Shown one piece after another: positions 8,873 through 19,692 of a stretch of 36,211 bases of DNA (its first letter is position 1; every line of letters starts with the position of its first letter). Source of the DNA: Thermomonas sp. Lineage in GTDB: Bacteria > Pseudomonadota > Gammaproteobacteria > Xanthomonadales > Xanthomonadaceae. Made by a program: the position numbers and the translations under genes. A model generated the notes under the pieces. That model was given only the letters and a program-made list of their open reading frames with translations, ran no database searches and was not told the DNA's origin. The stretch lies in the NCBI GenBank assembly GCA_020692565.1, contig JAIMKJ010000007.1, positions 12,683-48,893 on the forward strand. Reading direction: 5' to 3'.

Positions 8873-8888
8873 TGTTCCACGTGAAACA
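8873..8888. promoter_or_regulatory. parS centromere site 1
   Basis: TGTTCCACGTGAAACA differs by one base from the bacterial parS consensus TGTTTCACGTGAAACA. It lies in the dnaN-recF gap. ParB would nucleate here to direct origin segregation; parAB is not in the window. Confidence 0.8.
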
Positions 8889-8954
8889 TACGAATCGCCC
8901 GGGCCTACCCGGGCGTATTCGTTTCAGTCTGTCGATTGCATGCGTGGAGTCGGC

Positions 8955-10046
8955 ATGCACGTAACTCGTTTGAAGGTGTCTGGGGCTCGTCGCTTGGCGG
9001 AAGTCGAGCTGCAGCCTACGCCCGGGATCAATCTGATCACCGGCGACAACGGCGCCGGCAAAACCAGCCTGCTCGAAGCCCTGCATCTCTTGGCCTATGG
9101 TCGCAGTTTCCGAGGCCGGGTCCGCGATGGTCTGATCCGCACCGGCGTGGATGCGGTCGAAGTGTTCGCCGAATGGCGAGAAGTCGCGAACGGCCGTGCC
9201 CGCCGCGCCGGGCTGCGTCATTCCGGCCAGCGCTGGGAAGGACGGCTGGATGGTCAGGCCGTGAATCAGCTGGGCGAACTCTGTGCTGCCTTGGCGGTGG
9301 TGACGTTCGAGCCTGGAAGTCATGCACTGGTGACCGGCGGCGGCGAACCGCGGCGGCGTCTGGTCGACTGGGGCTTGTTCCACGTGGAACCAGACTTCCT
9401 TGCGCTGTGGCGGCGTTACGCACGAGCCTTGAAGCAACGCAATGCCCTGCTCAAGGCCCGGGTCCGCGATCGGCAGCTGGATGTCTGGGATCATGAGTTG
9501 GCGGAAGCCGGTGAGCCCCTGACCCGTCGGCGTCAGGCCTACCTCGATGCGCTGGAACCCGTCTTGCAGGCAATGGCCGCAGAGCTGGCCCCGGCACTGG
9601 GTCGCGCCAGTCTGGTCTTCCAGCCGGGCTGGTCGCGGGACAACCTGCCGCTGGCCGACGCGCTGCTGGTCGTCCGAGACCGCGATGTCGCCAACGGCTT
9701 TACCTCGGTCGGTCCGCACCGCGCCGATTGGCGTATCGATTACGCCGCACTCCCGGGCCGGGAAACCCTGTCGCGGGGCCAAGCCAAACTGACTGCCCTG
9801 GCGGTGTTGCTGGCCCAGGCCGAGCATCATGCCGACGCCTGCGGCGAATGGCCGGTGGTTGCACTGGACGATCTGGCCTCGGAGCTGGATCGTCATCATC
9901 AGCGTCGGGTCCTGGAGCGCTTGCTGGCGTCGGGAGCGCAGATCTTCATTACCGGTACCGAAGCACCTACCGCGCTGGCGGCGCTGAACACCGCTGTCCG
10001 GATGTTTCACGTGGAACAGGGGCGGATCGAGCAGCTGTCTGGGTGA
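8955..10046 (+). CDS. recF: DNA replication and repair protein RecF
   Basis: RecF is an SMC-like ATPase that loads RecA with RecO and RecR at single-strand gaps. Walker A is GDNGAGKTS near residues 31-39, the ABC-type signature is LSRGQAKL, and Walker B is VVALDDLASELD. The 363-residue length is normal. The start at 8955 (MHVTRLKVSGARR) has GGAG five bases upstream; the ATG at 8940 adds five residues. Two parS-like palindromes lie within the coding sequence, both encoding FHVE. Confidence 0.98.
   Translation: MHVTRLKVSGARRLAEVELQPTPGINLITGDNGAGKTSLLEALHLLAYGRSFRGRVRDGLIRTGVDAVEVFAEWREVANGRARRAGLRHSGQRWEGRLDGQAVNQLGELCAALAVVTFEPGSHALVTGGGEPRRRLVDWGLFHVEPDFLALWRRYARALKQRNALLKARVRDRQLDVWDHELAEAGEPLTRRRQAYLDALEPVLQAMAAELAPALGRASLVFQPGWSRDNLPLADALLVVRDRDVANGFTSVGPHRADWRIDYAALPGRETLSRGQAKLTALAVLLAQAEHHADACGEWPVVALDDLASELDRHHQRRVLERLLASGAQIFITGTEAPTALAALNTAVRMFHVEQGRIEQLSG
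9376..9391. promoter_or_regulatory. Degenerate parS-like site inside recF
   Basis: TGTTCCACGTGGAACC has three mismatches to the parS consensus but keeps the central CACGTG and near-perfect dyad symmetry. It encodes the LFHVEP segment of RecF. Confidence 0.4.
10003..10018. promoter_or_regulatory. parS centromere site inside the 3' end of recF
   Basis: TGTTTCACGTGGAACA has one mismatch to the parS consensus. It encodes MFHVEQ near the RecF C-terminus, 28 bases before the stop. Confidence 0.75.
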
Positions 10047-10139
10047 GGCTTGCCTGTCGTCCCGTTCGTGGCTAGGCTCGACGAGAAGCCCGGATCCAGC
10101 CGCAACGCCTGGCTGCACAAGAACAGGGGCAGGCATGAC

Positions 10140-10580
10140 ATGTCATTGAATTCCATACGATTATCGGCAATGTCCGGATTGATCCTCGCCGTCGTTTGTG
10201 GAGGTTGTGTCATGCGCGAAGCCGCGATGCGGGCACCGAGAACCGACGTCACTCTCGAAATCGCCACGAATATCGCGACCGAGACGGTCTTCACCTGCGC
10301 CGAGCGGCAGGTGCAGGCGCTGGCGAAGGACAACGACCTCTGGATTTCCGAGGTCACGCGACGCGACGCCACAACCGCAATCCTGGAGACCGGGCACTAC
10401 GAGGACGACAACGTCACCGGATTCCGCATCCGCCTGTATCACCGTCCCGCGGCAGGCAGGATCGATGTCGAACTCAAGGGGGCCGGGGCCTATTTCACCG
10501 ATCTGGGGGTCGACGCGGCGATCGCCGATTTCCGGCGCGATCTGGCACGATGCCTGGATCAGGAAAAAGAACCGGCCTAG
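10140..10580 (+). CDS. Exported small protein, putative immunity protein of the downstream T4SS effector
   Basis: The 146-residue product begins MSLNSIRLSAMSGLILAVVC, a signal sequence ending near CGGC. A lipoprotein is possible, but the residue at -3 of the candidate Cys is not a standard lipobox residue. The mature part is a small, mixed, charged domain (FTCAERQVQALAKDNDLWIS, GHYEDDNVTGFRIRLYH) that I do not recognise; a Cys near each end could form a disulfide. It starts 93 bases after recF, with AGG upstream, and stops 22 bases before the XVIPCD gene. Known immunity proteins of Xanthomonadales T4SS effectors are short periplasmic proteins or lipoproteins encoded beside the effector. The immunity role is inferred from size, export signal and position only. 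Confidence 0.75.
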   Translation: MSLNSIRLSAMSGLILAVVCGGCVMREAAMRAPRTDVTLEIATNIATETVFTCAERQVQALAKDNDLWISEVTRRDATTAILETGHYEDDNVTGFRIRLYHRPAAGRIDVELKGAGAYFTDLGVDAAIADFRRDLARCLDQEKEPA

Positions 10581-10602
10581 AGGATCCGGTCAGGGGGATT
10601 GC

Positions 10603-11709
10603 ATGCCACCACAGTATTCGATCGAAGCCCGTTCGCTGAGCATCGTCGGCGGCACGGCCAGCCATGATTTCTGGGTGCTGCGCGACGAGAACGGCCAGGC
10701 GCTCGCAGAACTGCACGGTCTGGCCACCGACCGTCGGACCGGGCAGGCCGTCCCCATCGGCACTGACGAGCAGCGGCATTCACTGCGCGTCTGGCATTTC
10801 GTCCATGACGCGGATTACGCCCGGCAACAGGGTGTCGGCACGACACGGCACAGCTATATCCAGAATGGCCAGCAGCATCTCACCGTCCTCACGGCCGATC
10901 GCGACGAGGTGATGGCTCGCTGGGATGCCGCGGTCGCTGCGAAGGAGCCTTTGAACGCCCTGGATCTGAATTATCCGAATCTCGGTTTCCGCATCTTCGG
11001 CGAGACCGTGAACAGTAATTCCACTTACCGGACGCTCGGCGAAATCATGGGGGTTCCCGTCCGCGACTTTCCCGGCGTGGCCGAGCCCGGCATCGATAAC
11101 CGGATGACCTCCACCCAGGAGATCGAGCGGTTGCGCACGCATGGGTATCCGACGCTGAAAGAGCCGACGATCCGACAACCGCACCCGTTGGGCACGGAAG
11201 GGATGGTGCGGCCCGACTTCAGGCAGCCCGAATCCAACCGGCTGCCCGGCCTGCGGGGCGATGCCTCCCATCCGGCAGACGAAGTCTACGGGCAGGCGCT
11301 GCAGGCCCTGCAACGATCCCCGAACATTCCGCCCGGCACGTTCACCCGGGAGCAGCTTCCGCTGATCGCCGCCAACCTTGCCGCTGCCACCCAAGGCGTG
11401 CACCCTCAGGGCGATCCGGCTGGACAGAACCAGCGACTGGACCGCATTGATGCGGTGGTGTTCAACAACGACCGCAGTGCGCTGATCGCAGTGCAGGGCG
11501 GGCTGCAGGATCCTGCCAGCCGTATGACTGCGCTGCCGGTCGCGCAGGCGCAGCAGCTGTCGCTGGCGGAAGCCGCGCAATCGCTCGAACAGAGCGTGCA
11601 GCAGCGGCAGGCGCAGCAACCCCGACAGCAGGGCCCGGAACTCGCCCAGGACGCCGTGCAGGGCCTACAGGCACAGCCCGCAACGCCGTTGCGGCTGGCA
11701 TCCCTCTGA
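10603..11709 (+). CDS. XVIPCD-domain protein, putative antibacterial type IV secretion effector
   Basis: The last 145 or so of 368 residues match the Xanthomonas VirD4-interacting protein conserved domain. They begin with HPADEVYGQALQAL near 223, then RLDRID (278-283, family pattern GLxRIDHV) and IAVQGGLQDPAS (295-306, family pattern FAVQGxxxDPA). A Gln-rich tail follows (LEQSVQQRQAQQPRQQ). In the family this domain docks the protein on VirD4 for delivery into rival bacteria. Residues 1-215 are the presumed toxin: SHDFWVLRDENGQALAELHG, SLRVWHFVHD, LDLNYPNLGF and VNSNSTYRTLGEIMG are likely conserved blocks. No Cys is present, so a cysteine-protease mechanism is unlikely. There is no signal peptide, as expected. 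A GGGGG stretch precedes the ATG. No T4SS genes lie in the window. Confidence 0.88.
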   Translation: MPPQYSIEARSLSIVGGTASHDFWVLRDENGQALAELHGLATDRRTGQAVPIGTDEQRHSLRVWHFVHDADYARQQGVGTTRHSYIQNGQQHLTVLTADRDEVMARWDAAVAAKEPLNALDLNYPNLGFRIFGETVNSNSTYRTLGEIMGVPVRDFPGVAEPGIDNRMTSTQEIERLRTHGYPTLKEPTIRQPHPLGTEGMVRPDFRQPESNRLPGLRGDASHPADEVYGQALQALQRSPNIPPGTFTREQLPLIAANLAAATQGVHPQGDPAGQNQRLDRIDAVVFNNDRSALIAVQGGLQDPASRMTALPVAQAQQLSLAEAAQSLEQSVQQRQAQQPRQQGPELAQDAVQGLQAQPATPLRLASL

Positions 11710-11726
11710 GCCTTCCCGGGGCCGCC

Positions 11727-11749
11727 CGCGCCGGGCCGGGCCCGGCGCG
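11727..11749. promoter_or_regulatory. GC hairpin abutting the gyrB promoter
   Basis: A perfect 10-bp GC stem (CGCGCCGGGC / GCCCGGCGCG) with a 3-base loop ends one base before the TATAAT at 11751. It could end effector-gene transcription, though no T tract follows. It also covers the position where a gyrB -35 would lie. Confidence 0.5.
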
Positions 11750-11750
11750 C

Positions 11751-11756
11751 TATAAT
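11751..11756 (+). promoter_or_regulatory. Consensus -10 box for gyrB
   Basis: A perfect TATAAT lies 102 bases before the gyrB ATG. No TTGACA-like -35 is present 16-18 bases upstream, where the GC palindrome sits. A -10 without a -35 is seen in supercoiling-sensitive gyrase promoters; that reading is an inference. Confidence 0.5.
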
Positions 11757-11780
11757 TACGCGTTCAAACCCTATAGCTAA

Positions 11781-14330
<2,550 letters not shown>

Positions 14331-14762
14331 CCTGCTGGACCGGTGACTTCACCGGGAACCGCAGAAACGACGCAGAAAAGAGGGCGCCGTTTCGTTATCG
14401 GCAGTGAGTCGTCATCCTGCGATCGAACGCGATGAAACAGAAGGCGACACGAAACAGAAATGGAATCTTGTCGGATTCGGGGGTGTCGAAAACAACGCGT
14501 CTGCGTGGTTTCGGCGGACGGCCAGACGATCAAACGATTGTTTAAATTTGAATGAAACGACGAAAAGGCACTCCGACGGGGGTGCCTTTTCGTCGTGCAG
14601 TGCAAGTTGCACGCTTTCGGACCTGCCGCCCGCGATGGATAATCCGGGTCGACTGCGTGCGACCCCTGTCGCGGCTTCGTCGTTTCGCGATGCGATTTGA
14701 CGAAACTTTAATCCCTGTCGGATTACAACGTCATCCCCCGTCGAACCGGAGCCGCCGCTGCG
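14331..14762. other. gyrB-M48 intergenic region
   Basis: The stretch has no convincing gene: the frame at 14404-14700 gives a low-complexity product without motifs and spans a strong hairpin. It holds that hairpin and a weak promoter-like pair before the protease gene (TTGACG at 14697, GATTAC at 14721). AT content rises around 14530-14560. Confidence 0.6.
14557..14596. terminator. Strong 15-bp hairpin, likely gyrB terminator
   Basis: A perfect 15-bp stem (ACGACGAAAAGGCAC / GTGCCTTTTCGTCGT) with a 10-base loop lies about 227 bases after gyrB. The T run is inside the stem, so classical intrinsic termination is not certain; a processed 3' end or small RNA is possible. Confidence 0.55.
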
Positions 14763-15596
14763 ATGAGCCACCGCCAGATCACGCCACCCGTGCGCGGCAT
14801 CGCTGTGGCTCTCGCTTGCGCGCTGCTGCTGACGGCCTGCGCCACCACCACATCGTCCACGGGGCGCAAGCAGTACGTCGGTGCGGTGTCGCAGGAACAG
14901 CTCAACCAGTTGGGCGCACAGGCCTTCGATCAGATGAAAGGCCAGAAACCGCAAACCCAGGATGGCAAGCAGTCGGCCTATCTGTCCTGCGTGGTCGATG
15001 CCATCGTCCGCGAACTTCCGCCGCAGTGGCGGCAGGGCGGTTGGCAGGAAGCGGTTTTCGTCGACAAAAACCCCAATGCCTTCGCGCTGCCCGGCGGCAA
15101 GGTCGGCGTGTATACCGGCATTTTCGATGTCGCCCGCAACCAGGACCAACTGGCGGCGGTGGTCGGCCATGAAATCGGCCATGTCATCGAGCGTCACCAC
15201 GACGAACGCGTGACCCGGCAGATGGGCGCATCGGGCGCGGTCCAATTGCTTGGCGTACTGGCCGGCGCGAAATACGGCGACAGCGGCTCGCAGCTTGCGA
15301 CACAGGGCGGCAGCCTGCTCGCGCAGGGCGGGTTCCTGCTGCCCGGCACCCGCGACCAGGAAACCGAGGCCGATGTCGTCGGCCAGCGGCTCATGGCGCA
15401 GGCCGGATTCGACCCGCGCCAGGCGGTGGATCTGTGGCAGAACATGCTCGCTGCCAGCGGCACTCGCCCGCCGGAATGGTTGTCCACCCATCCCGATCCC
15501 CGGTCCCGCATCGGCGAATTGCGCAAGCGCGCCGAAACCCTGATGCCCATCTACGAACAGGCCCGCGCCGCCGGCCGCAAACCGGCCTGCGGCTGA
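14763..15596 (+). CDS. M48 family metalloprotease lipoprotein
   Basis: This is probably a periplasmic zinc protease tethered as a lipoprotein, of the LoiP/BepA-like M48 type that degrades misassembled envelope proteins. The 277-residue product has a lipobox LLTAC with Cys26, then the zinc motif HEIGH (136-140) and the third ligand in ETEAD (Glu202). The pattern THPDPRSRIGEL near the C-terminus is typical of the family. There is no TPR domain in the protein, but a TPR protein is encoded next. The specific substrate is unknown. Confidence 0.93.
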   Translation: MSHRQITPPVRGIAVALACALLLTACATTTSSTGRKQYVGAVSQEQLNQLGAQAFDQMKGQKPQTQDGKQSAYLSCVVDAIVRELPPQWRQGGWQEAVFVDKNPNAFALPGGKVGVYTGIFDVARNQDQLAAVVGHEIGHVIERHHDERVTRQMGASGAVQLLGVLAGAKYGDSGSQLATQGGSLLAQGGFLLPGTRDQETEADVVGQRLMAQAGFDPRQAVDLWQNMLAASGTRPPEWLSTHPDPRSRIGELRKRAETLMPIYEQARAAGRKPACG

Positions 15597-15692
15597 GGCG
15601 AGTTCGCGTTTATGCTTCCCATCCGCGGCATGGCCGCACCCACCGCGACGGCCGCCGCGCCGTTTCCGACGCTTCCCGCACCGAGACTTGCC

Positions 15693-16871
15693 ATGACTGC
15701 TTCCGTCCTTCGCGTCCTTCCGAAAAACGCTCTCAACGCAGCGCTGACGCTGCTGATCGGCTGCGCCTTCACCGGCAGTGCCTTCGCGCAGGATAGTGAG
15801 CTGGGCGATGGATACGAAGACAAGCCCAAGTCGACGACGATGACCGGCAGCGCGGCGGCGGCGGCGGAGCGTGCGCGCCAGCGCAAGGCCGAAGCCGCCA
15901 ACAAGGCCAACCAGCAGCCGGACCTGTTCCCGCTGGCCACGCGCAAAGCGCCGGAAAGAAAGACGTCGCCGAAAGAAGTGAAGACCGCGAACGAGATCCA
16001 GGCCGCCTACGACGCCAAGCAGTACGCCGATGCGATCGCCAAGGTCGATGCCGCCACCGCCGACTCGAAGAATGCCTACCTGCAGAGCTATTTCTATCAG
16101 CTCGCCGCCGACGCCTGGGGCAAGCAGGGCGACCAGGCCAAGGGTGCGGAGTATTACCGCAAAGCGGTCGACGCCAATGGCCTCGACAACAACGGCCATT
16201 ACCAGATCATGTTCAATCTCGCGGTGATCCTGAACGAGCTGGATCGCGACGAAGAAGCATTGACCTATATCGACCGCTACATGGTCGAAACCAAGACCGA
16301 AACCGAACAGGCGGTCGGGCTGAAGGCCTATCTGCTCAACAAACTTGGGCGTGCGGCCGAGGGCGCCGCGCTGTACGAAAAAATGCTGGCCGCCAAACCC
16401 GGCGACACCGCGATCCTGATGAACGCGGTCGCGCTGTATCAGCAGGCCGAGGATTTCGACAAGGCCAATGCGCTGCTGGAAAGCGCGCGCAAACAAGGAT
16501 TGCTGAAGGAAGCCAATCACTACCGCACGCTGTTCGTCGGCTACGTCAACGCCAGCAAATACAAGGAAGCGCAGGAAGTCCTGGAAGACGGCGTCGCCAA
16601 GGGCGCGATACCGCCTTCGCAGACGCTGGCCAACGATTATTCGATCATCGCGCAGAATTATCTTGCCGAAGACAAGGGTGCGCAGGCCATCGATTTCTAC
16701 GGACGTGCAGCCAAGGTCGCCACCAACGGCGAAGCGGCGTTGAACCTCGCAAAGGTCTTCGTCTATGAAGACCGGATCGGCGAAGCCAAGGTCGCCGCGC
16801 GCGAAGCGCTTGCCAAGGGCATCAAAAAGCCCAAGGACGCGAATAATATTCTGGCCATGCCTGGAAAGTGA
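15693..16871 (+). CDS. Exported tetratricopeptide-repeat protein
   Basis: The 392-residue product begins MTASVLRVLPKNALNAALTL, a signal peptide probably cleaved after GSAFA. A charged linker follows (residues about 35-95), then helical repeats with the TPR spacing (for example YFYQLAADAWGKQGDQAKGA, AVALYQQAEDFDKANALLES). It is likely periplasmic. It sits between the M48 protease and tonB. A role in assembling the TonB system or its receptors is only a guess from position. The frame extends back to 15612, but the signal peptide fixes the start at 15693. Confidence 0.9.
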   Translation: MTASVLRVLPKNALNAALTLLIGCAFTGSAFAQDSELGDGYEDKPKSTTMTGSAAAAAERARQRKAEAANKANQQPDLFPLATRKAPERKTSPKEVKTANEIQAAYDAKQYADAIAKVDAATADSKNAYLQSYFYQLAADAWGKQGDQAKGAEYYRKAVDANGLDNNGHYQIMFNLAVILNELDRDEEALTYIDRYMVETKTETEQAVGLKAYLLNKLGRAAEGAALYEKMLAAKPGDTAILMNAVALYQQAEDFDKANALLESARKQGLLKEANHYRTLFVGYVNASKYKEAQEVLEDGVAKGAIPPSQTLANDYSIIAQNYLAEDKGAQAIDFYGRAAKVATNGEAALNLAKVFVYEDRIGEAKVAAREALAKGIKKPKDANNILAMPGK

Positions 16872-16913
16872 GACAGGAACCGCCCGAATCGGTTACGTTT
16901 CGGGCTGAGGATG

Positions 16914-16942
16914 TTGGTAAGTCCTCCTGCGATTGGTATAAG
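16914..16942 (+). promoter_or_regulatory. Candidate promoter for tonB-exbB-exbD
   Basis: TTGGTA (16914-16919) and TATAAG (16937-16942) are separated by 17 bases, about 150 bases before the tonB ATG. I looked for a Fur box around it and found no clear match. Confidence 0.45.
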
Positions 16943-17094
16943 CTTACAGATTCCCGCGACCGGTTCTCATTCCGCCGGTTGCGGTTCGACCATTCCGGGG
17001 TGTCGTGGGTCGGGGTTGGGTTCACTTTCATGGACAGATCGCGAACGCGATACCGAATCAGCACCACGAGTCCGCTAAACCGAGCCTGCTGCGC

Positions 17095-17766
<672 letters not shown>

Positions 17767-17844
17767 CCCGCTTCCGAGTAACCGCTTCAACCGCTACACG
17801 CATCCAATCGTTAGATCCTTCCACACACAAGAAAGGTAAGCGTC

Positions 17845-18609
17845 ATGCTGCAGGAAACCACCACCGCCGCAACCGGGGGCAACGCCGCCGCTCTGAAGCA
17901 GATGGGCGTTGACCATCTGTTGCAGGAAATGCTCGGTAATCCGGGCGACTACCCTGTTCAGCTCGTGGTTGCCGCCACACTGATCATCATGTCCGTCATG
18001 TCCTGGTACTGGATCGTGGTCAACTTCGTCAAGAACAGCGGCCTGCGCCGCCGCGGCGATACGGTCACCAGTACGTTCTGGGAAACTCCGAACGCGCAGG
18101 ATTCGATCCGCTTCATGGAAGAGCAGCCCAAGAGCGAGCCCTTCTCGAAGATCGCCCTTGATGCCGCCCAGGCCGCCGCGCATCACCAGCGTCACGAAGG
18201 CTCGCGTCTGGTCGAGTCGCTGAATCGCTCCGAGTTCGTCGACCGCGCCCTGCGTCAGGCCGTCACCCGCGAATCGATGCGTCTGGAAAGCGGCCTCACC
18301 GTGCTCGCCACGGTCGGTTCGACCGCTCCGTTCGTGGGTCTGCTCGGCACGGTGTGGGGCATCTACGGCGCCCTGATCAAGATCGGCGCGACCGGTCAGG
18401 CGTCCATCGATGCCGTCGCCGGCCCCGTGGGCGAAGCGCTGATCATGACCGCCGTCGGTCTGTTCGTCGCCATCCCGGCGGTGCTCGCGTACAACTTCTT
18501 CGTGCGCAGCAACCGCATCACGAACAACAAGTTCGATACGTTCGCCCACGATCTGCACGACTTCTTCGCAACCGGCGCGCGCGTCGGCGAAGTCGCCGTC
18601 AAGCGCTGA
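17845..18609 (+). CDS. exbB: Biopolymer transport protein ExbB (MotA/TolQ/ExbB proton channel)
   Basis: ExbB forms the proton-channel scaffold that energises TonB. The 254-residue product has three TM segments: about 39-62 (VQLVVAATLIIMSVMSWYW), about 150-175 (TVLATVGSTAPFVGLLGTVW) and about 195-220 (ALIMTAVGLFVAIPAVLAYN). The TAPFVGLLGTVWGI block is the family signature. AAAGG precedes the ATG. It lies 78 bases after tonB and 38 bases before exbD1. Confidence 0.97.
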   Translation: MLQETTTAATGGNAAALKQMGVDHLLQEMLGNPGDYPVQLVVAATLIIMSVMSWYWIVVNFVKNSGLRRRGDTVTSTFWETPNAQDSIRFMEEQPKSEPFSKIALDAAQAAAHHQRHEGSRLVESLNRSEFVDRALRQAVTRESMRLESGLTVLATVGSTAPFVGLLGTVWGIYGALIKIGATGQASIDAVAGPVGEALIMTAVGLFVAIPAVLAYNFFVRSNRITNNKFDTFAHDLHDFFATGARVGEVAVKR

Positions 18610-18647
18610 TCCCCGGCGACCCTCGAACCACCTGACGGAGTCCAGTC

Positions 18648-19070
18648 ATGTCCTTCAGTTCCGGCAACGACAGCGGCGGCCCGATGTCCGAAATCAACGT
18701 CACGCCCCTCGTGGACGTGATGTTGGTGCTGCTGATCATCTTCATGATCACCGCACCGCTGATGTCGCACAAAACGAAGGTCGAGCTGCCCGAAGCGAAC
18801 TACGACACCCGCGAGCCGGACAAAGCGGCTCCGGTGATCATCACCGTCGCCGTCACCGAGGACGGCAAACTCTTCTTCAACGACGAACCGGTGACCCGCG
18901 AACTGTTGGAGAGCAGGTTGTCGATCGAAGCGCAGAAAACGCCGCAGCCGTCGGTCAATATCCGCGGCGACAAGACCACCCGTTATCGCTTTGTAAGCGA
19001 AGTGGTCAACATCGCCCAGGCCCAGGGCATGCGCAAGGTCGGCTTCGTCGCGGTCCGCGAACGCAACTGA
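18648..19070 (+). CDS. exbD: Biopolymer transport protein ExbD (copy 1)
   Basis: ExbD pairs with ExbB and carries the Asp essential for proton transfer. The 140-residue product has [20 protein letters not shown] as its single TM segment, with that Asp present, followed by a periplasmic domain. GGAG precedes the ATG. It shares the operon with tonB, exbB and exbD2. Confidence 0.97.
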   Translation: MSFSSGNDSGGPMSEINVTPLVDVMLVLLIIFMITAPLMSHKTKVELPEANYDTREPDKAAPVIITVAVTEDGKLFFNDEPVTRELLESRLSIEAQKTPQPSVNIRGDKTTRYRFVSEVVNIAQAQGMRKVGFVAVRERN

Positions 19071-19090
19071 CATAGACAGAGAGCAGACGC

Positions 19091-19504
19091 ATGGCATTCG
19101 CATCCAACTCCGGTTCCGGCCCGATGGCCGACATCAACGTCACGCCGCTGGTCGACGTGATGCTGGTGCTGTTGATCATCTTCATGGTGACCGCGCCGAT
19201 CCTGTCCTATCCGATCGACATCGATCTTCCGCAGCGGACCAACACTCCGCCGGAGAATCCCGTGGAACCGCCGGAACCGATCAAGCTCCGCATCGACCAG
19301 TCCGGGACGGTGTACTGGAACGACAGCCTGATCCAAGTCTCCGCGCTGCGCAGCAAGATGAAGGACCAGGTCGAACTCGATCCGGCCAACCAGCCGACGC
19401 TGGAGATCGACATGAACGAGGAAGCGCAGTACGAAATCCTCGCCAAAGTCCTGGCCTCGGCCAAGGATGCGCAGATGAAGAAGATCGGTTTCGTGAAGAA
19501 GTAA
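19091..19504 (+). CDS. exbD: Biopolymer transport protein ExbD (copy 2)
   Basis: The 137-residue product has [20 protein letters not shown] with the channel Asp retained. It starts 20 bases after exbD1. In Xanthomonas campestris the tonB cluster also has two exbD genes, and the second is needed only for certain functions; whether that holds here is unknown. A strong terminator follows. Confidence 0.97.
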   Translation: MAFASNSGSGPMADINVTPLVDVMLVLLIIFMVTAPILSYPIDIDLPQRTNTPPENPVEPPEPIKLRIDQSGTVYWNDSLIQVSALRSKMKDQVELDPANQPTLEIDMNEEAQYEILAKVLASAKDAQMKKIGFVKK

Positions 19505-19571
19505 ATCGCACGACCGGCCGGCGGCGGACCTGCAGCTCGCCGCCGCGCCTCCAAACGCTTGCCACACTTCG

Positions 19572-19599
19572 AACGCCGCCCTCAGGGCGGCGTTTTTTT
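19572..19599 (+). terminator. Intrinsic terminator of tonB-exbB-exbD1-exbD2
   Basis: A 9-bp GC-rich stem (ACGCCGCCC / GGGCGGCGT), loop TCA, is followed by seven T. This is a textbook rho-independent terminator. Confidence 0.9.
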
Positions 19600-19692
19600 G
19601 TCCGCCGAAAGATATCCGCTGTTCGCGGAGGCTTGCGCGCCCGCAGGCAACGGCGTTAACGTGGAACCGCACCCACCGTGAGGAGCGACGCC

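Noticed and set aside
14404..14700. 98-residue plus-strand frame after gyrB
   Set aside because: No motif, no ribosome-binding site, and the strong hairpin at 14557-14596 lies inside it.
16872..17094. Fur box before tonB
   Set aside because: Expected for a tonB operon, but no stretch shows enough match to the 19-bp consensus.
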